Below are positions 52,733 through 60,817 of a stretch of DNA of 64,000 bases, piece by piece. Every line of letters starts with the position of its first letter. Position 1 is the first letter of the stretch. The notes under the pieces are model-generated. The model searched no databases, was not told the DNA's origin, and saw only the letters and a list, made by a program, of their open reading frames with translations. This DNA is from Metabacillus kandeliae (GTDB lineage: Bacteria; Bacillota; Bacilli; Bacillales; Bacillaceae), in contig NZ_JAJOZE010000014.1 of the NCBI RefSeq assembly GCF_021166585.1, positions 1 to 64,000 on the forward strand, given 5' to 3'. The translations under genes and the position numbers were made by a program.

Positions 52733-52847
52733 TTATCAACAGAACATAAGCCGATGTGGATAAGTCTGTGTATAAAAAATGCTTCATTGGTGAGGTATCC
52801 ACCAATTTATTAACAATATTCACAGTCTTGTGGATAAGTTATCAACA
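52733..52847. promoter_or_regulatory. DnaA-box cluster
   Basis: Three perfect boxes (TTATNCACA read on the minus strand) lie at 52755-52763, 52767-52775 and 52829-52837. Four one-mismatch boxes on the plus strand lie at 52733-52741, 52807-52815, 52816-52824 and 52839-52847. That is seven sites in 115 bp. There is no dnaA, dnaN or replication gene nearby, so this resembles the extra-oriC DnaA-box clusters that titrate DnaA in B. subtilis. Confidence 0.75.
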
Positions 52848-52849
52848 GA

Positions 52850-53122
52850 TCATGCTCTGTTTTCCTCATGGAATTCATGAATTTCGTATGAACCGAATGC
52901 CTTTTCCTTCATAATGGGATCGTTTAGCAGGAGTGCTGCAGCCTGGCCGATATTTTCGCTGCTATAAATAAAAAAGGCTTTGTCGTTTCCTGCAAAAGGA
53001 CCGCAAATCTTCAGAGAACCCTGTCTTTTAAGCTTCTCTACGTAATTTTCATGAGATTGTATCACCTCTGGGGTAAGCTCTGAGCCGTCTTTGTCTCTTA
53101 GAAAAATTAAAAACTGCTTCAT
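52850..53122 (-). CDS. YciI family protein
   Basis: A 90-aa ferredoxin-like-fold protein of the YCII/EthD-like family (FLIFLRDKDGSE, SLKICGPFAGN, FGSYEIHEFHEE). Family enzymes are often putative dehydratases or hydrolases; no function is assigned. GGAGGAGAAATAAG precedes the ATG. Its 3' end abuts the DnaA-box cluster. Confidence 0.8.
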   Translation of the reverse strand: MKQFLIFLRDKDGSELTPEVIQSHENYVEKLKRQGSLKICGPFAGNDKAFFIYSSENIGQAAALLLNDPIMKEKAFGSYEIHEFHEENRA

Positions 53123-53212
53123 CTTATTTCTCCTCCTTCATCGAATATATGTTCGCATTTAATTATAAAACATTCGGGTATCTTGTCAATATAGGTCGAG
53201 AGACATCTTTTA

Positions 53213-53228
53213 ATTGGTATAGACAACT
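53213..53228 (+). promoter_or_regulatory. NagR operator (dre site)
   Basis: ATTGGTATAGACAACT matches the NagR/YvoA operator pattern as I recall it. It lies 60 bp before nagA. Confidence 0.75.
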
Positions 53229-53288
53229 AGTTAGAAGCGGTGATACACTTAAAATAGGATCATAAAGAAGGGAAGTTGATGGCTGGAC

Positions 53289-54476
53289 ATGCTGCTAATA
53301 AAAAATGTAACGGTGCATGCAGAAGAAGAAACCATACCGAACGGCTATGTGCTAATTGATGGAGAAAGAATTGCGGAAACAGGCAGGGAATGGAAAAAAG
53401 ATGTTTCTGGATTGAGAGTCCTGGAGTTCACTGGAAAAGAGCAGCTCATTCCCGGCATGATTGATCTCCACATTCACGGAGCAGGCGGGGCAGATGTGAT
53501 GGATACAGGAAAAGAAGCGCTTGATACGATGACAAGCCTTCTTCCGGAAGAAGGCACAACCAGCTTTCTTGCCACAACCATGACAGGCTCAAAAGAGAAT
53601 ATTGAAAAAGCGATCCAAAATGCAGGCGAGTACATGCGGGTGCATGGGAAGCCTGGCAGTGCCGAAGTGCTGGGCATCCATTTGGAGGGGCCCTTTTTAT
53701 CTCCGAAAAGAGCAGGTGCTCAGCATCCGGGGCATATTATAGAGCCTGATACAGAACTGTTTAAAAGGTGGCAGGAGCTCTCAAGGAACGCGATTCGCCT
53801 TGTTACGCTTGCACCTGAAAGGCCGGGCGGACTTGAGCTTGCGGCTTATTTAAAAAGGAACGGCGTAACAGCGTCCATTGGCCATTCTGACGCCAATCAT
53901 GAGGAAGTGCTGGCAGGAGTAGAGGCTGGGATCACTCATGCGACTCATTTGTATAACGGGATGAGCCCGCTTCATCACAGAGAGCCGGGAGTTGTCGGCA
54001 GTGTGCTTCTGGATGACCGCATCACTGCAGAAATGATTGTGGATGGCGTTCATATCTCTCCTCCGATGGTGAAGCTTGCCTACAGGAATAAAGGCTGCGA
54101 AAAGGTTGTGCTCATTACAGATGCGATGAGAGCAAAGTGCCTGAGCAACGGAACATATGACCTCGGCGGGCAGGATGTTGATGTGAAAGACGGAAAAGCT
54201 ACCTTAAAAGACGGAACCCTAGCCGGAAGCATTTTGCGCATGAGGGATGCGGCAAGCAATATGATGGCTTTTGCTGGCTGTACAATAGAAGATATTATTC
54301 AAATGACAGCGGTGAATCCTGCCAGGCAAATCGGTGCGTACAGCAGGAAAGGGAGCATCAGAAGCGGAAAGGATGCGGATCTTGTTGTGTTAGACAGCGA
54401 TCACAATATTCTTTTAACCATCTGCAGGGGGAAAATTTCTTTTCAGAAAGAAGGGGATGGCCATGCGGCTGATTGA
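53289..54476 (+). CDS. nagA: N-acetylglucosamine-6-phosphate deacetylase
   Basis: A 395-aa amidohydrolase that deacetylates GlcNAc-6-P. Metal and catalytic motifs are HIHGAGG, HLEGPFLSPKRAGAQ, GHSDANHE, ATHLYNGM and ITDAMR (catalytic Asp). First gene of the nag operon; overlaps nagB. Confidence 0.96.
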   Translation: MLLIKNVTVHAEEETIPNGYVLIDGERIAETGREWKKDVSGLRVLEFTGKEQLIPGMIDLHIHGAGGADVMDTGKEALDTMTSLLPEEGTTSFLATTMTGSKENIEKAIQNAGEYMRVHGKPGSAEVLGIHLEGPFLSPKRAGAQHPGHIIEPDTELFKRWQELSRNAIRLVTLAPERPGGLELAAYLKRNGVTASIGHSDANHEEVLAGVEAGITHATHLYNGMSPLHHREPGVVGSVLLDDRITAEMIVDGVHISPPMVKLAYRNKGCEKVVLITDAMRAKCLSNGTYDLGGQDVDVKDGKATLKDGTLAGSILRMRDAASNMMAFAGCTIEDIIQMTAVNPARQIGAYSRKGSIRSGKDADLVVLDSDHNILLTICRGKISFQKEGDGHAAD

Positions 54477-55221
54477 AGCAGCAGATTACCAGGATATGAG
54501 CCGGAAAGCGGCAGCTTTTATCGAAGCAGCTATTGCGGAAAAGCCTGATCTTATTTTAGGACTGGCAACAGGGGGAACAGTAACCGGAACATATGAACAG
54601 CTGATCCGCGATTTTCGCAGCGGAAAAGTAACGTTTCAGAGAGCGGCAAGCTTTAACTTGGATGAGTATGAAGGAATGCAAAAAGAAGATCGTAACAGCT
54701 ACCATTATTATATGGAGGAGAATTTTTTCAAGCACGTGGATTTTCAAAAGGGAAAAAATCATCTTCCAGACGGCATGGCACAGGACATGGAGGAAGCGTG
54801 CAGGGAATATGACAGACTGATGGAGGAATACGGAGGGATTGACCTGCAGCTGCTTGGCATTGGGGAAAATGGACATATCGGCTTTAATGAACCAGGCACA
54901 GCGTTTGAAACGAAAACGCACCTTGTCCGGTTAACCCCGTCAACCAAAGCAGCGAATGCCCGGTATTTTAACTCAGCCGAAGAAGTGCCAGACCGGGCGG
55001 TAACAATGGGGATTGCCTCCATTTTGAAAAGCAGGCAGATTCTCCTGCTTGCTTCTGGAATGAAAAAAGCCGATATTCTGCAAAAGCTCGCTGATGAAGA
55101 GGTGACGGAAGACATTCCCGCAACTGTTCTGAAGCAGCATTCCAATGTCGTCATCATCGCTGACAAGGATGCCCTGTCCAAACTCACAAAGGAACAGAAA
55201 AAGGTACTTGGCCATGATTAA
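54463..55221 (+). CDS. nagB: Glucosamine-6-phosphate deaminase
   Basis: A 252-aa isomerase/deaminase converting GlcN-6-P to fructose-6-P and ammonia. Motifs: LGLATGGTVTGTY, FNLDEYEGM and GIGENGHIGFNEPG (catalytic). The ATG at 54463 fits the family N-terminus; another ATG lies two codons upstream. It overlaps both nagA and nagR. Confidence 0.96.
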   Translation: MRLIEAADYQDMSRKAAAFIEAAIAEKPDLILGLATGGTVTGTYEQLIRDFRSGKVTFQRAASFNLDEYEGMQKEDRNSYHYYMEENFFKHVDFQKGKNHLPDGMAQDMEEACREYDRLMEEYGGIDLQLLGIGENGHIGFNEPGTAFETKTHLVRLTPSTKAANARYFNSAEEVPDRAVTMGIASILKSRQILLLASGMKKADILQKLADEEVTEDIPATVLKQHSNVVIIADKDALSKLTKEQKKVLGHD

Positions 55222-55936
55222 TAAGGAATCTCCCCTTCCGATCTACTATCAGCTTGAGGAAGGAATCAAAAAACAAATTGAAGATGGTGTGCTTCACCCT
55301 GGTGACACGCTGCCATCTGAAAGAGAATACTCAGAAATCTATTCTATCAGCAGAATGACTGTGCGGCAGGCTATCAGCAACCTTGTCACAGAAGGCTTTC
55401 TAGAGAGAAAGCGCGGAAAAGGAACCTTTATTGCTCAGAAAAAATTCAAGCAAAACTTAAAAGGCCTGACCAGTTTTACGGAAGAAATGAAAAAACGGGG
55501 TCTCGAACCAGAGACCATTATGATCCATTTTAATAAAATCCCAGCCTCTATTACATTGGCCGGGAAACTCGAAATTGAAGCAGGAACACAAGTATTTGAA
55601 ATAAAGCGCATCCGGCTTGCGGACGGAACGCCAATGGCCTATGAATCGCTCTATGTGCCGGCACACCTTTTGCCTGAACTTACGATAGAGCTTGCAAAAA
55701 GCTCTATCTATGACTATGCAGAAAGTATGGCAGGCCTTGAAATCGGCCAGGCCGTTCAGGAGCTTGAAGCTGTTACAGCAAAAAAACGAGAGGCAGCCAT
55801 GCTGGAAGTGAAAGAGGGCTCACCCATCCTCTGCATTATGAGGAAAACCCGGCTAAAAGACGGCACAGTATTTGAAGTTGTGGATTCCTATTATAGAGCA
55901 GACCGGTATAAGTTTGCGGTGGAGATGGAGCGGTAG
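55214..55936 (+). CDS. nagR: GntR-family repressor NagR (YvoA)
   Basis: A 240-aa GntR/HutC regulator: N-terminal winged helix (LPSEREYSEIYSISRMTVRQ, residues ~35-54) and C-terminal UTRA ligand domain. In B. subtilis NagR releases its operators on binding GlcN-6-P. The ATG at 55214 overlaps the nagB stop by eight bases; the longer open frame starts inside nagB. Confidence 0.95.
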   Translation: MINKESPLPIYYQLEEGIKKQIEDGVLHPGDTLPSEREYSEIYSISRMTVRQAISNLVTEGFLERKRGKGTFIAQKKFKQNLKGLTSFTEEMKKRGLEPETIMIHFNKIPASITLAGKLEIEAGTQVFEIKRIRLADGTPMAYESLYVPAHLLPELTIELAKSSIYDYAESMAGLEIGQAVQELEAVTAKKREAAMLEVKEGSPILCIMRKTRLKDGTVFEVVDSYYRADRYKFAVEMER

Positions 55937-55985
55937 GAGTTAATGGAGGAGGCGGTTTTAAACTGCCGGGTCACCAGGAAAAAGT

Positions 55986-56058
55986 GCTCGATATATTTGA
56001 AATTTCGCCGATATCTGGTTTGGATCCGCCGATAAGAGTCAGCCATCCGCCGATATCG
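55986..56058. repeat. 21-bp-period CGCCGATAT array, short
   Basis: Cores at 56006, 56027 and 56048 (exact 21-bp steps) and a degenerate one at 55986; CGCCAATAT at 56182 is a further trace. Same core as the array at 14-292. A hairpin AAACCGGCTCTT / AAGAGCCGGTTT (~56133-56160) follows. Confidence 0.85.
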
Positions 56059-56261
56059 GCAGGCAGTCACAGGTACTGCAGCTAGAAAAGTGAAAAAAGC
56101 TGCACTTCATACAAGAACTTACCCCAAAAACCGGCTCTTAGTTAATAGAAGAGCCGGTTTCAAACTGCCTAAATGCAAGTTCGCCAATATCAGCAGCCCA
56201 TCTCTATACCAGCACATATTGCACTTAAGTTTTAAGCTATGTTAAAGAAGAAATCCGATTT

Positions 56262-56412
56262 TTCAGCACCTGTTGATTGGAGTGGCAGGCGGGAGACTCC
56301 TGCGGGAGCAGCGGGACAGGTGAGACCTAAGGAGGCGCGAAGCGGCGGGGAGGCTCAAGCGGCCCGCCCCGCGGAAAGCGGACGACTGCAACGGAAATCA
56401 ACAGCCAAATTT
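56262..56412 (-). repeat. GC-rich interspersed repeat, full copy
   Basis: Reverse complement of 15528-15672 (CACCTGTTGATTGGA ... GGAAATCAACAGCC). The open frame across it is a by-product of its composition. Confidence 0.88.
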
Positions 56413-56427
56413 AAGAGAGCCAAAATA

Positions 56428-56457
56428 AAAAAGCCTGACTTAACCGTCAGGCTTTCT
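56428..56457 (-). terminator. Terminator of yfhD
   Basis: AAAAAAGCCTGAC / GTCAGGCTTT; on the minus strand it ends with a T-run. Confidence 0.8.
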
Positions 56458-56462
56458 GCACC

Positions 56463-56654
56463 TTATCGCTTACTGCGGGTTTGGCGCTGGTTTGCTGCTT
56501 TAGAGCGGGCTTGAGCCTGCATGTCGTTTTTGTCGGCAAGCTCAGTGGAGAATTCTTCATAAACACCGTCAGTTTCCTTCTTCAGGTTTTTTGGAACCTG
56601 TGGCAAAGAACCTTTGTTTTTGTCTCTTGTGTGCTGTTTATGTCCTCTTCCCAT
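56463..56654 (-). CDS. yfhD: YfhD family protein
   Basis: A 63-aa basic, hydrophilic protein with the YfhD pattern (HKQHTRDKNKGSLPQVPKNL, EEFSTELADKNDMQAQAR). AAGGGGGG precedes the ATG. It pairs with yfhE as in B. subtilis. The function is unknown. Confidence 0.85.
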   Translation of the reverse strand: MGRGHKQHTRDKNKGSLPQVPKNLKKETDGVYEEFSTELADKNDMQAQARSKAANQRQTRSKR

Positions 56655-56730
56655 CGCAAAGCCCCCCTTAAAAGTTGAACGTAATGTTCTTTTATAGGAT
56701 GGCTTTTATCAGGGGAGAGTATGATGGCAG

Positions 56731-56847
56731 TTAGTGTCTTTTATCCTTATATCCTCCAGCTCTGTCAGCTCTTTTAAATTCTTTTTGGTATGTAACCTTC
56801 TGGGCGTTCGAAAGGGTGTTTTTGCCACCGTGTTTTTTGTCAGCCAT
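56731..56847 (-). CDS. yfhE: YfhE family protein (38 aa)
   Basis: ATG behind AAGGAGGGATGC. The product starts MADKKHGGKNTLSNAQKVTY and continues QKEFKRADRAGG, the YfhE pattern. Very basic. It lies 76 bp upstream of yfhD on the same strand. Confidence 0.85.
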   Translation of the reverse strand: MADKKHGGKNTLSNAQKVTYQKEFKRADRAGGYKDKRH

Positions 56848-56925
56848 TAAGCATCCCTCCTTTACATATTTAGTTTCGTCAGGAGGCAGCTATTCCATAC
56901 CGCCGGGCTGGCCATTTAGCATACA

Positions 56926-56956
56926 AAAAAGCCTGCTCGTTTCAGAGCAGGCTTGC
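56926..56956 (-). terminator. Terminator of the GNAT gene
   Basis: AAAAAAGCCTGCTC / GAGCAGGCTT hairpin. Confidence 0.85.
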
Positions 56957-56958
56957 AC

Positions 56959-57522
56959 TTATGCTTCTTTGAGATGATGCTCTTCCGTTTCAGCTGTATG
57001 GGCACAGCGGACGGCATCAAAGGTGTAAAGGTCCTTAGGAATTTCAAACAGGTTGTAGATATCCTGGCCTTCGTTGATTTGTTCCAATAGAGCAGCTCTT
57101 GTCTCGTTTGAGTTAATGACGTAAGGCAGCTTTTCCGCTGCTTTCGTGGAGCGGATGTTCACTTTGCGGATGCGCATGAAAATGGTGTGAACGTCCAGTT
57201 CATAGAACAGTTCGTTGAAGAACGCATCTTTAGCTAGCTTGTTGTAGCCCTTGCCGTGGTAATCCTTGCCGATCCAGGTGCCGAGAAAGCCGGCCCCTTC
57301 CTGAATATCAAAGAGACTGATTGTGCCAATTGGAGAGCCCCATTCGTCAAGAATGGTACGTGAGATCAATTCACCGCGCTCTTCCGCTTCAATCGTTTGC
57401 TTTGTTAAAAACAGGTACTCTTCAATTGATGAGGCTTTATGACGAACAAACGGGAAGACATCCGGGTGCTGCATGAGTTCGTAAAGCGCGTAGCTGTCGT
57501 GAATGTCACGTTTCTTAAGCAT
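56959..57522 (-). CDS. GNAT family N-acetyltransferase
   Basis: A 187-aa acetyl-CoA-dependent transferase of the RimJ/RimL-like type. The CoA-binding loop is around GKDYHGKGYNKLAKDA. The C-terminal ~40 residues extend past the core. The substrate is unknown. GGAGGGAGAG precedes the ATG. Its ~200-nt leader contains a tRNA-like fold (see the entry at 57603-57669). Confidence 0.88.
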   Translation of the reverse strand: MLKKRDIHDSYALYELMQHPDVFPFVRHKASSIEEYLFLTKQTIEAEERGELISRTILDEWGSPIGTISLFDIQEGAGFLGTWIGKDYHGKGYNKLAKDAFFNELFYELDVHTIFMRIRKVNIRSTKAAEKLPYVINSNETRAALLEQINEGQDIYNLFEIPKDLYTFDAVRCAHTAETEEHHLKEA

Positions 57523-57564
57523 AATACTCTCCCTCCAATTGAGGGCAGAAGTATGCTAAATAAG

Positions 57565-57615
57565 CCCCCACCCTCGAAATTTTTTATTGTAGCTCCAAAA
57601 AATTTCGGGGTGGGA
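57565..57615 (-). promoter_or_regulatory. Long hairpin in the GNAT leader, alternative to the tRNA-like fold
   Basis: On the minus strand CCCACCC-CGAAATTTTTT pairs with AAAAAATTTCG-A-GGGTGGG over about 18 bp. The 5' arm contains the 3' strands of the T-arm and acceptor stem of the tRNA-like structure, so the two folds exclude each other. No T-run follows. Confidence 0.65.
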
Positions 57616-57669
57616 ATCGAACCCACTAGAACCAGTCACACTGGTGGCGCACCATTTGCCTTCCCATAA
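57603..57669 (-). ncRNA. tRNA-like cloverleaf in the GNAT leader
   Basis: Read 5' to 3' on the minus strand: acceptor TTATGGG / CCCGAAA (6 of 7 pairs, one G-U); AA linker; D-arm GGC-AAATGGTGC-GCC; anticodon-like arm ACCAGT-GTG-ACTGGT, which could also be a 4-bp stem with 7-nt loop GTGTGAC; variable TCTA; T-arm GTGGG-TTCGATT-CCCAC with a perfect canonical T-loop. Total 67 nt. It lacks CCA and a normal anticodon stem, so it is not an ordinary tRNA gene. A TATGAT -10 box lies ~50 bp upstream. Confidence 0.6.
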
Positions 57670-57785
57670 CGATATATGGTCAATTCAGTTGTCACTGCAG
57701 ACGAAAAACTTCATGCTTTTCATACGTATCATACTCGAAAAAAAGAAAAAAGGAAACAACTTTTTTATGGTTTTTTTTAACTTTA

Positions 57786-58946
57786 TTAATTGATTTTCAG
57801 CCTGTTTTTTTGACCCCAATTTTCGTCTGAAAAAACGGGAATTCCGTCAATCATTGTGAGCTGCGGTTTCGCCATATAGTAGAAGGGATGATGGCTCCAG
57901 AGCACTAAATCTGCGTCTTTTCCAACCTCAAGACTGCCTACCCGGTCGTCAAGCTTCAGGTTCCTCGCAGGATTAATTGTAATGCCTTCTATTGCTTTTT
58001 GCTCATCAAGTCCTTCTCTGACCGCAAGCGCTGCCACGATGTTTAAGTACTGAATAGGGGTATAAGGATGATCCGTAGTAATTGATACTTCCACACCTTG
58101 ATCGGAGAGAGCTTTATAGGTCTGCCAGCTCTTGTTTCTCAGCTCAACCTTTGACCTTCTTGTTAAAGTCGGACCGACGCTGACCTTGGCATTTTTCCCG
58201 GCAAATTCTTCTGCGATCAAATGGCCTTCTGTGCAGTGCTCAATCCGGTAGTCCAGATTAAACTCCTCCGCAAACCGGATGGCTGATAAAATATCGTCTG
58301 CACGATGAGCGTGGATGCGGACAGGAATTTCCCTGTTCAGCGCGCGCTTAATCGGCAGGGAGCGGAAGTCATCTTTTTCATCGCAAAAGCGGGCTTTGAA
58401 AAAAGCTTCGCGGAGCATCCCCATAATACCCATTCTGGTAATGGATTCTTTGTTCCCATTGCTGTGAATGCGCTTCGGATTTTCTCCAAGCGCGATTTTC
58501 AGTCCTGCTGTTTCCTGGATGAGCATATTCGAAATGTTTTTCCCCCAGGTTTTAATGACAGATGTAGTGCCCCCTATGACATTCGCGCTTCCCGGCATAA
58601 TGTGGACAGTCGTAATGCCGTGCGAAACGGCGTCGCGGAAGCCATGGTCTTGCGGATGCACGCTGTCAAATGCCCTTATATGAGGTGTCAGCGGCTCAAT
58701 CGTTTCATTTGCATCATTGCCGGCCCAGCCTGTTCCTTCATCATATAAACCGAGATGAGTGTGAACATCAATAAATCCAGGGAATAAAAACTGGTCATCA
58801 CATTCAATCACAACAGCTTGTTCAGATGCAGCGATGTTTTTGCCTATAGCTGCGATTTTTCCATTTTTCACAAGAAGATCGCTGGCATAAAGCGGGTTGT
58901 CTGTTATCGGAAAAATGGTAGCATTTTTAAATAAAATTTCATTCAT
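57786..58946 (-). CDS. Amidohydrolase family metal-dependent hydrolase
   Basis: A 386-aa imidazolonepropionase-like amidohydrolase. Metal motifs: DVHTHLG, HAHRADD, RIEHCTEGH and TTDHPYTP (catalytic Asp). An N-terminal small beta domain and a C-terminal NPARNLKLDDRVGSLEVGKD complete the fold. Substrates in this family are cyclic amides or dipeptides. AGAGGAG precedes the ATG. Confidence 0.9.
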   Translation of the reverse strand: MNEILFKNATIFPITDNPLYASDLLVKNGKIAAIGKNIAASEQAVVIECDDQFLFPGFIDVHTHLGLYDEGTGWAGNDANETIEPLTPHIRAFDSVHPQDHGFRDAVSHGITTVHIMPGSANVIGGTTSVIKTWGKNISNMLIQETAGLKIALGENPKRIHSNGNKESITRMGIMGMLREAFFKARFCDEKDDFRSLPIKRALNREIPVRIHAHRADDILSAIRFAEEFNLDYRIEHCTEGHLIAEEFAGKNAKVSVGPTLTRRSKVELRNKSWQTYKALSDQGVEVSITTDHPYTPIQYLNIVAALAVREGLDEQKAIEGITINPARNLKLDDRVGSLEVGKDADLVLWSHHPFYYMAKPQLTMIDGIPVFSDENWGQKNRLKIN

Positions 58947-58972
58947 GTGAGGCTCCTCTTCTTCACCAGTAG

Positions 58973-59875
58973 TTAATTTGATTTTAATATGTCCTGAAGC
59001 GCTTCTTCAAGAGCTGGAAAGGAGTAATGAAATTGCTGCTCAAGCGCCTTCTTCGGAATCGCCCGCTGGCCTTCGAGCACCATCATGCTCATATCACCGA
59101 GCGCACTCTTGATGGCAAAAGCCGGGGCACGCAGCCAGTGGGGTTTATGAAGCACATTGGCAATTGTTCTGCCAAATGTATCATTTTGAACCGGATTCGG
59201 AGCTGTAATGTTAATCGGCCCTCTGATCGATTCATTACGGATGCAATACAGCAGGAGGCGTGCGGCGTCATTGATGTGAACCCATGAAATCCACTGCGTT
59301 CCGGAGCCGATTTTTCCGCCGGCAAACAGCTTGTAGGGCAGTGCCATTAATGGAAGGGCGCCTTCTTCGCCGAGAATGATGCCAAATCGGGCAAACACTG
59401 TCCGGATGCCGAGTTCAGCTTCAATCTTTGCTGCCTCTTCCTCCCAAATGCTGGCGGTTTTAGCAAGCAGATCACTGCTTCTTGGAGGAGACTCTTCCGT
59501 AAAGGTGGACTCTTCAGAAGTGCCGTAAATACCGACCGCACTCGCGTTCACAACGACGGAAGGCTTATCCCTCAAAGCTTCAAGAATCCGGTACGCTTCA
59601 CTTGTGGCCTGAATGCGGCTTTCCAAGATTTTCTGCTTATTTTCTTCCGTCCAGCGGCTGTTAATGCTTTTTCCAGCCAGATTGACAAACGCATCTATTC
59701 CTTCGAGCGCCAGTTCTGGATGGCTCCCTTGCTTCATCCATTGGACATACGTGATGTTTCCGTTCCCCTGTCTGCTGCTTCTAGTTAAAATGAATACGTG
59801 ATGACCCTCGTTCTCAAGCAGCTGGCTGAGCTGCTTGCCGATAAAGCCTGATCCGCCTGCTATTGCCACCTTCAT
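58973..59875 (-). CDS. yfhF: TIGR01777/SDR39U1 family epimerase YfhF
   Basis: A 300-aa atypical short-chain dehydrogenase: cofactor loop AGGSGFIGKQL, NLAGKSI, and C-terminal domain with PVQNDTFGRTIANVL. The ATG at 59875 is well spaced from GAAGGTGA; a GTG three codons upstream is not. It diverges from recX, as in B. subtilis. The reaction is unknown. Confidence 0.92.
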   Translation of the reverse strand: MKVAIAGGSGFIGKQLSQLLENEGHHVFILTRSSRQGNGNITYVQWMKQGSHPELALEGIDAFVNLAGKSINSRWTEENKQKILESRIQATSEAYRILEALRDKPSVVVNASAVGIYGTSEESTFTEESPPRSSDLLAKTASIWEEEAAKIEAELGIRTVFARFGIILGEEGALPLMALPYKLFAGGKIGSGTQWISWVHINDAARLLLYCIRNESIRGPINITAPNPVQNDTFGRTIANVLHKPHWLRAPAFAIKSALGDMSMMVLEGQRAIPKKALEQQFHYSFPALEEALQDILKSN

Positions 59876-60004
59876 TGCCTTCACCTTCTTTTTCCAAAAT
59901 TCTACCTTTAAATAAAGTATTTTTCCTAAGATTGTCTTTTATCTATGCTCTACCCCGAGTGGTTCAAGGTAAACCTGTGCTAAAATAAGGAAGAGGTGAT
60001 GGGC

Positions 60005-60817
60005 ATGGCCTATGTAACAAAAATTACCGTCCAAAAAAAATTAAAGGACCGCTATAATATATTTCTTGATAAAGGAAATGGTGAGGAATACGCCTTTAGC
60101 GTTGATGAAGGCACTATGATCCAGTTTGGCCTCAGGAAAGGCAAGGAGCTTGATGAGCTAGACATCATTGAGATTCAGTATGGAGATGATGTCCGCAAGG
60201 CTTACAACAGCGCCATCAATTACTTAAGCTTCCGAATGCGGACAAAAGGAGAAGTCCGCACCCATCTGCTTCAAAAGGAATTCAGCGAACAAATTGCCCA
60301 GGAAGTTATCCTTCAGCTGGAAGAGCACAATTATGTAGATGATGCTGAATTTGCCGAAGCCTATGTCAGGACCCAGTGGAACACAAACGGCAAAGGGCCT
60401 GACCTGATTCGCCAGGAGCTTTTTCAAAAAGGAGTAGGCCCCGGGGATGCAGACCGGGCATTGTCCAATTACCCTGAAGAAGCCCAGACAGAAGAAGCGC
60501 TGAAGCACATCGAAAAGGAAATCCGCAAAAACAAGCGGGAATCCACCAGCCAGTTGAAACAAAAGCTTGAACAAAGCCTGATGAGAAAAGGATTTCCTTA
60601 TAGTATTATTGCTGCGGCCATCCAATCGGTTGAGTATGAAAAAAGCCCTGATGCTGAAATGGAAGCCCTCGTGCAGCAGGCTGAAAAAGCGAAAAGAAGG
60701 TACAAGGACGAAGATGACTTTACATACAGGATGAAAATGAAGCAGTTCCTTTACCGAAAAGGCTTTCCGCTTAATTTGATTGAGGCCTACCTGCAGGAAG
60801 AAGCAGAAATGGACTAA
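60005..60817 (+). CDS. recX: RecA regulator RecX
   Basis: A 270-aa RecX protein of tandem three-helix repeats (YLSFRMRTKGEVRTHLLQK first). RecX modulates RecA filaments. The ATG at 60005 is chosen on spacing from GGAAGAGG and on the family N-terminus. Its stop overlaps that of the converging SDR gene. Confidence 0.95.
   Translation: MAYVTKITVQKKLKDRYNIFLDKGNGEEYAFSVDEGTMIQFGLRKGKELDELDIIEIQYGDDVRKAYNSAINYLSFRMRTKGEVRTHLLQKEFSEQIAQEVILQLEEHNYVDDAEFAEAYVRTQWNTNGKGPDLIRQELFQKGVGPGDADRALSNYPEEAQTEEALKHIEKEIRKNKRESTSQLKQKLEQSLMRKGFPYSIIAAAIQSVEYEKSPDAEMEALVQQAEKAKRRYKDEDDFTYRMKMKQFLYRKGFPLNLIEAYLQEEAEMD

Noticed and set aside
52733..52847. Chromosomal origin oriC
   Set aside because: No dnaA, dnaN or recF nearby and no evident AT-rich unwinding element; better read as an extra-oriC cluster.
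56239..56514. 91-codon frame covering the GC-rich repeat
   Set aside because: It is composed of the interspersed repeat and terminator sequence; the copy at 15.5 kb gives a similar spurious frame.
57439..57669. 76-codon plus-strand frame across the GNAT start and leader
   Set aside because: It is antisense to the GNAT gene and to the tRNA-like RNA, with no ribosome binding site.
57603..57669. A functional tRNA-His gene
   Set aside because: The anticodon arm and D-arm are too short, CCA and the His-specific C73 are absent, and the sequence overlaps an alternative hairpin. Kept as a tRNA-like element.
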